This document shows, one piece after another, positions 1 through 5,581 of a stretch of 10,869 bases of DNA. Under the pieces are notes generated by a model. It searched no databases. It was given only the letters and a program-made list of their open reading frames with translations, and was not told the origin of the DNA. Within the stretch, counting starts at the first letter, position 1. Every line of letters starts with the position of its first letter. The DNA comes from RBG-16-66-20 sp049651845 (GTDB taxonomy: Bacteria; Pseudomonadota; Gammaproteobacteria; Burkholderiales; SG8-39), in assembly GCA_049651845.1 (NCBI GenBank), contig JBASCW010000127.1, positions 1 through 10,869 of the forward strand, in the 5' to 3' direction. A program made the position numbers and the translations under genes.

Positions 1-87
1 CCGCGCAAGCCGCCGGCGCGCCGTCCCTCGCCGACGCGGCCGGACTCGCCGCGGATCGACGAGTATGCAGACGCCCCTCGCGCTTGA
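1..87 (+). CDS. Possible 3' end of an upstream gene (partial, unidentified)
   Basis: Reading frame 1 is open from the window edge to a TGA at 85-87 and translates to an Arg/Pro-rich tail ending in IDEYADAPRA. Nearly all codons up to position 63 end in G or C, as in the real genes of this window. If real, it would overlap the next gene by 23 bp, matching the compact style of this cluster. Frame 3 is also open here (Ala-rich), so the frame choice is uncertain. The fragment is too short to identify. Genes such as fliS or fliT would be plausible neighbours, but nothing in the sequence shows this. Confidence 0.25.
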   Translation, partial: PRKPPARRPSPTRPDSPRIDEYADAPRA

Positions 88-1024
88 AATGCTGGCGCCG
101 CGCGCCGACGCCGGCGCGCAGGCCCCCACGCTGAGGCTGCCCGCGGCGGCCTGGGCCGCGTTGCTGTCGGCGCTCGAGGTGCATACGCGGACAACGTCGC
201 TCCCTGGAACGGCGACCGTCGTTGCGCGCGCCCCCGGCGGAACCTACCGGATCGACTACGGCGGCCGGCTCGCCGGTTTCACCTGGCCGCAACCATTGTC
301 CGTGGGATCCACCCTGCATCTCGCGCGCACCCCGGCGGCCGCGCTGCCGGTTGCCGCACTGCCGCTCGCGCCAGTGGATTCCACGCCGCTGGGCGAGTCG
401 GTTCCTGCGGCCGCGCGCCTGCTCGAGGGGGCGTTGCGCGACGCGCCTGCCCCGCTTGCGCTGCGCCTGCAGACCCCGCCGCCCGCGCTTTCGAACGCCC
501 CCGCCTTGCCGCAACAGCTCGCGGGCGCGCTCGCCAAAGCGGTGTCCGGCAGCGGGGTGTTCTTCGAATCGCACCTGGCGGAATGGGTGCGCGGCGCGCG
601 CGACACCGCCCCGGTGCTCGCGGAGGCGCAGGCCCGCGCGGCCACGCTGGCCGCCGCGCCGGAGGCTGCCGGCGAGCCGGCGTTAAGGCAGCAGCTCGCC
701 TCGCTGGTGACGGGCGAACTGACGTTCCAGTTCGCCGCATGGCCGGGACAGGACGCCACGCTTGCCATCGGCGGGGAGCCCGAGCCGGCTGCACAGGCCG
801 CGGCGCCCGAAAGAGCGTTCCATGCGCACCTGGAAATGGAGCTGCCCGTGCTCGGTCCGGTCCACGCCATGCTCAGCCTGAACGCCCGCGGTATCGACAT
901 CGACGTGCGTGGCGCCGCCGCGGCCGTGGACGCATTGCGCGCCGGCCGGGATTCGCTCGCTCAGGCGCTTGCCGCGGCGGACCTGCGCGTCGGCCGCATC
1001 GAGGTCGGACATGAGCGCGGCTGA
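65..1024 (+). CDS. Short FliK-like flagellar hook-length control family protein
   Basis: The protein has 319 residues and is rich in Ala, Pro and Leu. Residues 50-90 form a small beta-type segment (GTYRIDYGGRLAGF, then PLSVGSTLHL), as in the N-terminal part of short FliK-like proteins. A conserved stretch SGVFFESHLAEWVRG lies at about 163-177. The C-terminal 100 residues (about 215-315) resemble the FliK C-terminal export-switch domain, with HLEMELPVLGPVHAMLSL followed by a strand and a helix ending LRVGRIEVG. FliK proteins are exported and signal hook completion to FlhB. This protein lacks the long spacer of a true molecular ruler, and a second fliK-type gene starts at 10747, so its role is probably accessory. 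The ATG at 65 has only a weak ribosome site. It overlaps the next gene by 14 bp, which implies coupled translation. Family call is fairly sure; function is inferred. Confidence 0.75.
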   Translation: MQTPLALEMLAPRADAGAQAPTLRLPAAAWAALLSALEVHTRTTSLPGTATVVARAPGGTYRIDYGGRLAGFTWPQPLSVGSTLHLARTPAAALPVAALPLAPVDSTPLGESVPAAARLLEGALRDAPAPLALRLQTPPPALSNAPALPQQLAGALAKAVSGSGVFFESHLAEWVRGARDTAPVLAEAQARAATLAAAPEAAGEPALRQQLASLVTGELTFQFAAWPGQDATLAIGGEPEPAAQAAAPERAFHAHLEMELPVLGPVHAMLSLNARGIDIDVRGAAAAVDALRAGRDSLAQALAAADLRVGRIEVGHERG

Positions 1025-1328
1025 AATCACGCGCCAGACCGGCGCGGGGGAGAACGCGCCCAAGGCGAGCGCGGTGGCGCTCGCTTATGCGGCCGGCGAC
1101 GGCGCGCCGCGCGTCGTCGCCAAGGGCCGCGGCCTGGTCGCCGAGGAGATCCTGCGGCGCGCGCAGGCGGCCGGCATTCCGGTCCACGCCTCACGCGAGA
1201 TGGTGTCGCTGCTGATGCAGGTGGACCTGGATCGCCACATTCCGCCCGAGCTGTACCGCGCGGTGGCCGAACTGCTCGCCTGGCTGCACCGGCTCGAGCA
1301 CGGGGCCGGCGCGCCGCGGGGAGCCTGA
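1011..1328 (+). CDS. Stand-alone FlhB C-terminal-domain homologue (EscU/YscU/HrcU switch family)
   Basis: The protein has 105 residues and corresponds to the cytoplasmic C-terminal domain of FlhB without its membrane part. It contains AVALAY (21-26), VVAKGRGLVAEEILRRA (35-51), GIPV (55-58) and IPPELYRAVAELLAWLHRL (77-95), all characteristic of FlhB-CC. In FlhB the AVAL segment follows the self-cleaving NPTH motif. Here the aligned residues are A16-P17-K18-A19, so autocleavage at this site is not expected. FlhB switches export from hook to filament substrates together with FliK, and the neighbouring upstream gene is FliK-like. Known soluble FlhB-like proteins (sometimes called FhlB) can partly replace the FlhB C-domain; whether this one does is inference. 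The ATG at 1011 lies within the previous gene and has GAGG six bases upstream. The next gene starts 2 bp after its stop. Confidence 0.85.
   Translation: MSAAEITRQTGAGENAPKASAVALAYAAGDGAPRVVAKGRGLVAEEILRRAQAAGIPVHASREMVSLLMQVDLDRHIPPELYRAVAELLAWLHRLEHGAGAPRGA
1318..1323 (+). promoter_or_regulatory. Ribosome binding site fixing a GTG start
   Basis: GGGGAG ends seven bases before the GTG at 1331. It supports that GTG over the in-frame ATG at 1346 as the start of the PilZ gene. Confidence 0.6.
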
Positions 1329-1330
1329 GC

Positions 1331-2086
1331 GTGGACGCCGAGGTCATGCGGCCCCTGGACGAGGAAGCGCTCGATCACGAGCGCTACCAGGTCAATTCCC
1401 GCCTCGAAATCGTCGCGCTGCTGCGCGCGGTCGCGGAGTCGCATGTCGCGGTCACGGTCTACTTCAACCAGGGCGCGGACTTCATCGTCACCAACGTGCT
1501 CGACGTCAACCCGGAGTTCGAGGAGCTGATCCTGGACCTCGGCGCGGACGAGTCGGCCAACCGCCGGCTGCTCAAGGCCGCGCGCCTGACCGTGGTCACG
1601 TTCCTCGACCATATCCGGCTGCAGTTCCAGGCCCAGCGCGCCGAGCAGACCTTGCACGAGCAGCTGCCGGCGCTACGCATCCGCCTGCCCGATTCGCTGC
1701 TGCGCCTGCAGCGGCGCAACCATTTCCGCATCCGCACGCCTGTCGCGAAGCCGATCGTCGCCAGCTTCCCCGACCCCGCCGACCGCGCGCGGCGCGTCAG
1801 CTTGAGGATCCTCGATCTGTCCTGCGGCGGCGTCGCGCTGGCGGCGGGCGAAGGCGAGATCGCACTGGAGCCCGGAACGATCCTGCAGGACTGCCGCATC
1901 GATCTGCCGGAGGTCGGCGTACTCAATACCGCGCTGGAGGTGCGCAACGCCGCCAAGCACGAGGAAGGCGCGCGCATGAACCTGCGGCGCTACGGCTGCC
2001 AGTTCGTGGGCCTGGCGCCGGCCTTCGCGAGCGCCGTGCAGCGCTACATCACCAAGACGGAGCGCGAACGCGCCCAGCGCCGCTAG
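1331..2086 (+). CDS. ycgR: YcgR-like flagellar brake protein with PilZ domain
   Basis: The protein has 251 residues. The N-terminal half (about 18-120) fits the YcgR N-terminal domain. The C-terminal half is a PilZ domain with both c-di-GMP-binding signatures: RxxxR at R129-R133 (RNHFR) and DxSxxG at D162-G167 (DLSCGG). Length matches YcgR, which is about 245 residues. In enteric bacteria, YcgR bound to c-di-GMP contacts the flagellar rotor/stator and slows or biases rotation; acting here at the cytoplasmic face of the motor is inferred from family. The GTG start is favoured by a well-placed GGGGAG, with only 2 bp separating it from the FlhB-like gene, so all three upstream genes are probably one transcript. 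The ATG at residue 6 is an alternative start. No obvious terminator follows the stop. All key binding residues are present, so it should bind c-di-GMP. Confidence 0.9.
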   Translation: MDAEVMRPLDEEALDHERYQVNSRLEIVALLRAVAESHVAVTVYFNQGADFIVTNVLDVNPEFEELILDLGADESANRRLLKAARLTVVTFLDHIRLQFQAQRAEQTLHEQLPALRIRLPDSLLRLQRRNHFRIRTPVAKPIVASFPDPADRARRVSLRILDLSCGGVALAAGEGEIALEPGTILQDCRIDLPEVGVLNTALEVRNAAKHEEGARMNLRRYGCQFVGLAPAFASAVQRYITKTERERAQRR

Positions 2087-2123
2087 CCACGCCGGCAGGC
2101 CCATGAACTGCAGTGCCGGTGCA

Positions 2124-2152
2124 TGGACAGCAAAATCCGATCCTGATAGAAA
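2124..2152 (+). promoter_or_regulatory. Candidate sigma-70-type promoter ahead of the binding-protein gene
   Basis: TGGACA (2124-2129; 5 of 6 match to TTGACA) is followed after exactly 17 bases by TAGAAA (2147-2152; 4 of 6 match to TATAAT). It lies in a local AT-rich island (2121-2166 is 20 of 46 G+C, about 43 %) inside a roughly 70 % G+C window. A start point near 2159 would give a very short leader before the ATG at 2175. This argues that the more upstream in-frame ATG at 2103 is not the start. Similarity to a promoter is seen; activity is inferred. Confidence 0.45.
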
Positions 2153-2159
2153 TACTCCT

Positions 2160-2174
2160 CCCAATTGGGGGGGG
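2160..2174 (+). promoter_or_regulatory. Palindrome and eight-G tract at the translation start
   Basis: CCCAATTGGG (2160-2169) is a perfect 10-bp palindrome. It runs into an uninterrupted run of eight G (2167-2174) that touches the ATG at 2175. The G-run is where a Shine-Dalgarno sequence would be, but it is unusually close to the start codon. The palindrome could be a small operator or a hairpin hiding the start. Both structures are seen; any role is inferred. Confidence 0.35.
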
Positions 2175-2942
2175 ATGCCCGTCGGCGATTCATGGTCCAG
2201 TGTCGTGACGCGAACTCTGTGCACTATATTGCCGGCGGCGCTATCGGTCTGGCTGTCCTGGGCGGCAACCGCAGCCGAGCCGCTGCGGCTGGTGACCGGC
2301 AACTCGGCGCCGTTCGCGACCGGGCGGCGCGACGGTTTCTTCGACCTGGTCGTGGCCGAGATGTTCGGTCGCATCGGGGTGCATGCCGAGGTGCGCACGC
2401 ACGTGTCGTCGGCGCGCGCGCTGGTCAATGCCGGCCGTGGCGAAGATGACGGACTGGTGGCGCGCATCTGCGGCCTGGAGATGCAGTATCCCAGCCTCGT
2501 CATCGTCCCCGAGAAGATCTTCGACAACGACTTTGTCGCTTTCACCCTGGGCCCGACGTTCCCGACGCCGGACTGGAGGTCGCTCGAGTCCTGCCACATC
2601 GCCTACATCCGCGGCTGGCAGATCTTCGAAGCCGATCTGACCGTCCATCGGCAGGTCACTCGCGTGAGTGACGCGGCGCAGTTGTTCGAGCTCGTGGGGC
2701 GGCAGCGCGTGGACGGGGGCCTATGCGAGCGCTGGCAGGCGCTGTGGTACGCGCGCGCGCTGCCGGTGCGCGTGCTCGAGCCGCCGCTCGCGCGGGCTGA
2801 GATGTTCGGCTACCTTCACCGCAAGCACGCCGCGCTCGCGCCGCGTGCGGCGGCGGCCCTCGCGGCCATGAAGCGAGACGGGAGCTACGCTCGGATCTTC
2901 AACGCGACGCTCGGACGCCTGGAAACACCGCAGCCGCCGTGA
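2175..2942 (+). CDS. Periplasmic substrate-binding-domain protein (SBP type 3-like), probable ligand sensor
   Basis: Read from 2175 the protein has 255 residues. A signal peptide (TRTL, then the hydrophobic segment CTILPAALSVWLSWA) ends in ATAA before EPLRL, giving a mature protein of about 221 residues from residue 34 or 35. The mature part has the look of bacterial extracellular solute-binding family 3: LRLVTGNSAPF, GFFDLVVAEMFGRIGV, a DGLVARICGLE segment near 92-102, YIRGWQIFE, and a C-terminal helix KRDGSYARIFN. Three mature cysteines (about 99, 140, 184) could allow a disulfide. No permease or ATPase gene lies nearby. Instead the stop codon overlaps the start of a histidine kinase, suggesting it presents a ligand to that kinase or senses for it. 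Starts at 2103 (longer) and GTG 2205 (shorter, with a textbook signal peptide) are possible; 2175 is chosen because of the promoter at 2124-2152. The ligand cannot be told from sequence. Confidence 0.75.
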   Translation: MPVGDSWSSVVTRTLCTILPAALSVWLSWAATAAEPLRLVTGNSAPFATGRRDGFFDLVVAEMFGRIGVHAEVRTHVSSARALVNAGRGEDDGLVARICGLEMQYPSLVIVPEKIFDNDFVAFTLGPTFPTPDWRSLESCHIAYIRGWQIFEADLTVHRQVTRVSDAAQLFELVGRQRVDGGLCERWQALWYARALPVRVLEPPLARAEMFGYLHRKHAALAPRAAAALAAMKRDGSYARIFNATLGRLETPQPP

Positions 2943-5104
2943 TGAGGATGCCGCCCGCGCCGCAACCTGCGTCCGGCGGCCGGCATCGCCTGGCGCGCCG
3001 CCTGATCCTGCTCACGGTGCTGTGCAGCGGCGTGGTCGCGCTGGTGATATCCGCGCTGCAGGTGGCGCTGGAGCACCGGCGCGGCGTTCTCGAGCTCGAG
3101 CGGCATTTCGCGCTGGTGGAGGAGAGCTACCTGCCGAGCCTGATGGAAAGCGCGTGGCTCGTCGACCGGGAACAGATGCGCATCCTGGTCGAGGGGCTCG
3201 GGCGCTTGCCCTATTTCGGCCACGTGGCAGTGACGGTGGACGGAACGGCGATCGCGTCAAGCGGCGAGCGCCTTGCCGCCGACATGCTGGAGCGGCGCTG
3301 GCCCCTGGCGCGCCAGTATCGCGACGACAAACTGATCGTCGGCGAGCTGACGGTGCAGGCAAGCCTCGCCGGCGTGCGTGCGGCGAACAGGGACCGCATC
3401 GTCTTTGCCGTCCTCGCCAACCTCTTGCAGGCCGCGATCGTGGCGGCGGTCCTGTTTCTGCTGGTGCGGTGGCTGATCACGCGGCATCTCGAGCACATCG
3501 CCGACTACGTGGGAACGGTCGATCCCTGGCGCCTGACGCCGTCGCTCGTGCTGGAGCGGCCGGTCAGCCGCACGCCCGACGAGATCGACCGGCTGGTCGG
3601 CGCACTCAACAGGACGGCGGCGCAGACGCGCGTGTCGCAGTCGCAACTGCGCCTCGCGGCGAGCGTGTTCGAGCACGCCGCGGAGGGCATCGTGATCGCC
3701 GATGCGCGCTCGCGCATCGGCGCCGTGAACCGGAAATTCTGCGAGACCACCGGCTACGCCCCGGAGGATGTGCTGGGGCAAACGCCGCGCATCCTGAAAA
3801 CGGGCCGCCACGACAGGGCGTTCTACGCAGAAATGTGGCGGCAGCTGCGCGACAACGGCAGCTGGAGCGGCGAACTGTGGAACCGGCGCAAGGACGGCAG
3901 CCACTACCCGGAGTGGCTGTCGATCAGCGCGGTGCGCGACGGCAGCGGCTCGGTGGCGCATTACATCGGCATGTACTACGACCTGTCCGAGCTGTTTGCC
4001 GCGAAACAGGCGTTGCGCGAAAGCGAGGCGCAGCTGCGCCTGATCACCGACCATGTCCCGGCGATCATTTCCTACCTCGACAGGGACCTGCGCTACCGCT
4101 TCACCAACCGGCGGTTCGAGGAAGCGTTCGGCCGGGCACCCGGGGATGTCCTCGGCCGCCACCTGCGCGAGGTCGTGGGCGAGGCCGACTACGGACCGAT
4201 CGAAGACCACTTCCGCGAGGCTCTCAATGGGCGCGCGGTGAGCTACCAGCGCACCCAGCGGACCGCCGCCGGCGGCGAAGCGAGGCATTTTCGCGCGTAC
4301 CTGGTGCCCCATGTCGCCGCCGACGATCGGGTGCTCGGCTGTTACGCCATGACGATCGACGTCAGCGCCGAAGTGCGCCAGACGGACGAGCTGGAGCGCG
4401 AGGTCGCCGAGCGCACGGCTTCGCTGGCGGCGGCGAACCGCGAACTGGAGTCCTTCTCCTATACGGTGTCGCACGACCTGCGCGCGCCGCTGCGGCACAT
4501 CGTGGGATTCGTCGGCGCCCTCGGCGAGTCGGCCGCCGTGCGTGCCGACGCCGAGGCCATGCAGCTGGTGGAGCGCACCGAGACCGCGGCCAGGCGCCTC
4601 GGGCGCATGATCGAAGCGCTGCTGCGCTCCGCCCAGCTCGGCCGCCAGGAATTGCGCCCGGAGACGGTCGAGCTGCAGGCGCTCGTGGCGGCATTGCGGG
4701 AGGAGCTGTCCGCGGGTCTCGGGGCGCGTCGCGTGGCATGGGATATCGGCACGCTGCCCGCAGTGCGCGCCGATCCGACGCTGTTGCGCCTGGCGTTGCA
4801 GAACCTGCTCGACAACGCGCTCAAATACACGAGCGGGCGCAACCCGGCGCGCATCGAAGTGAGCGTGGCGGTCGAGGCCGATACGGTGACGCTGTGCGTG
4901 CGCGACAACGGCGCCGGCTTCGACATGAAGGATGCCGGCAAGCTGTTCGGGACCTTCGCCCGCATGCACGATGAAGCGCAGTTCCCGGGCACCGGCATCG
5001 GCCTGGCGCACGTCAAGCGCATCGTCGAGCGCCACGGCGGCACGATACGCGCCGAGGCCGTGCCGGACCATGGCGCGGCGTTCTTCGTGACGCTGCCGCG
5101 CTGA
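2942..5104 (+). CDS. Membrane-bound sensor histidine kinase with two PAS domains (phytochrome-type core)
   Basis: The protein has 720 residues from ATG 2942 (one more from GTG 2939). A membrane segment at about 20-40 and another at about 153-176 enclose a periplasmic sensor region of about 110 residues that I cannot assign to a named family. A HAMP-like stretch (about 177-228, with PDEIDRLVGALN) follows. PAS 1 spans about 236-350 (TTGYAPEDVLGQ, RRKDGSHYPEW) and PAS 2 about 362-477. The kinase core has H511 in SHDLRAPLR, an N box (N621, D624, N625, K628), a G1 box (DNGAGF, about 655-660) and a G2 box (GTGIGL, about 683-688). All residues needed for phosphotransfer are present. The SHDLRAPLRH and FPGTGIGLA style is that of phytochrome-like kinases, which often pair with single-domain receivers. 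Its start overlaps the stop of the binding-protein gene by one base, so the two are co-translated. No receiver domain or response regulator is in the window. Confidence 0.9.
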   Translation: MRMPPAPQPASGGRHRLARRLILLTVLCSGVVALVISALQVALEHRRGVLELERHFALVEESYLPSLMESAWLVDREQMRILVEGLGRLPYFGHVAVTVDGTAIASSGERLAADMLERRWPLARQYRDDKLIVGELTVQASLAGVRAANRDRIVFAVLANLLQAAIVAAVLFLLVRWLITRHLEHIADYVGTVDPWRLTPSLVLERPVSRTPDEIDRLVGALNRTAAQTRVSQSQLRLAASVFEHAAEGIVIADARSRIGAVNRKFCETTGYAPEDVLGQTPRILKTGRHDRAFYAEMWRQLRDNGSWSGELWNRRKDGSHYPEWLSISAVRDGSGSVAHYIGMYYDLSELFAAKQALRESEAQLRLITDHVPAIISYLDRDLRYRFTNRRFEEAFGRAPGDVLGRHLREVVGEADYGPIEDHFREALNGRAVSYQRTQRTAAGGEARHFRAYLVPHVAADDRVLGCYAMTIDVSAEVRQTDELEREVAERTASLAAANRELESFSYTVSHDLRAPLRHIVGFVGALGESAAVRADAEAMQLVERTETAARRLGRMIEALLRSAQLGRQELRPETVELQALVAALREELSAGLGARRVAWDIGTLPAVRADPTLLRLALQNLLDNALKYTSGRNPARIEVSVAVEADTVTLCVRDNGAGFDMKDAGKLFGTFARMHDEAQFPGTGIGLAHVKRIVERHGGTIRAEAVPDHGAAFFVTLPR

Positions 5105-5135
5105 AGGCCGCCAGGCCGATGCGTTGGGCGCTGCC

Positions 5136-5444
5136 CTACACCTGCAGGTTCATGACTTCCTGGTAGGCCGATAGCAGGCGGTTGCGCACCTGCACCAGCG
5201 ACTGGAAGGAAATGTTGGCGGTCTGCAGGGCGATCATCGTCTCCTCGAGGGTGACGTTGGGATCGTTCAACTGGAACTGGCGCGCGGTCGCCTCGGCGCG
5301 CTGCTGCGCCTGGTTCACCGCGGATAGCGCCTTGCCCAGCGCCTCGGCGAAGCCGCTGGCGCCCGCCGCCCCGGTGGCGCGCGCCGCGCCGGGCGCGCCG
5401 ATGCCGCCGGCCCGGGCGATGGCCTCTATTGAAGGAATGTCCAT
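5136..5444 (-). CDS. fliE: Flagellar hook-basal body protein FliE
   Basis: The protein has 102 residues, the usual size for FliE. The N-terminal half is Ala/Gly-rich and less conserved. The C-terminal half holds the family signature: NDPNVTLEETMIALQTANIS (59-78), then FQSLVQVRNRLLSAYQEVMN and final LQV. FliE is exported early and links the FliF MS ring to the proximal rod. The gene stands alone on the minus strand, divergent from fliF with 137 bp between the starts, as in enteric bacteria where fliE is a separate transcript next to fliFGHIJK. Its 3' end faces the kinase gene with only 31 bp between the stops and no convincing terminator. No strong ribosome site precedes its ATG. Confidence 0.96.
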   Translation of the reverse strand: MDIPSIEAIARAGGIGAPGAARATGAAGASGFAEALGKALSAVNQAQQRAEATARQFQLNDPNVTLEETMIALQTANISFQSLVQVRNRLLSAYQEVMNLQV

Positions 5445-5581
5445 GCGCGCAGGCTAGCAGCCCCGCCACGCCGCGGTCGGGCGAACTGCGCCGCGAAAGC
5501 GCGGCTAATTTCGGGTTTGGCGGCCGGCGGGCGCCGGGATAATCGCCGCATCCGATTTCGCGAGGAACGTTCGCCCGCCAC
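5445..5581. promoter_or_regulatory. Divergent fliE/fliF control region
   Basis: These 137 bp must hold the promoters for fliE (minus) and the fliF operon (plus) if these are the transcript starts. Visible elements are a perfect hairpin with 6-bp GCCGCG/CGCGGC arms and an AAAG loop (5490-5505) followed by TAATTT, a GATAAT box (5538-5543) with a weak TTGGCG 15 bases upstream on the plus strand, and a GAACGTTC palindrome (5565-5572). GAGGAA (5562-5567) is the best ribosome-site candidate for fliF but lies 14 bases from its ATG. No clear sigma-28 or sigma-54 sequence was found on either strand. Confidence 0.4.

Noticed and set aside
2092..2120. CCGGCA/TGCCGG inverted repeat after the PilZ gene as a terminator
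   Set aside because: The stem is only six pairs, the loop is long and there is no T-run after it.
3257..5071. Long antisense open frame opposite the histidine kinase
   Set aside because: The kinase motifs are intact on the plus strand; the antisense protein is His/Arg/Ala-rich without a fold signature, as expected of a shadow in GC-rich DNA.
5105..5135. Terminator between the convergent kinase and fliE genes
   Set aside because: Only a 4-bp GGGC/GCCC stem overlapping the fliE stop is visible, with no T-run on either strand.
5518..5532. GG-N10-GC spacing resembling a sigma-54 site upstream of fliF
   Set aside because: TGGC and the final GC match, but the conserved TT before GC is GG here. 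Such spacing occurs often by chance in this composition.
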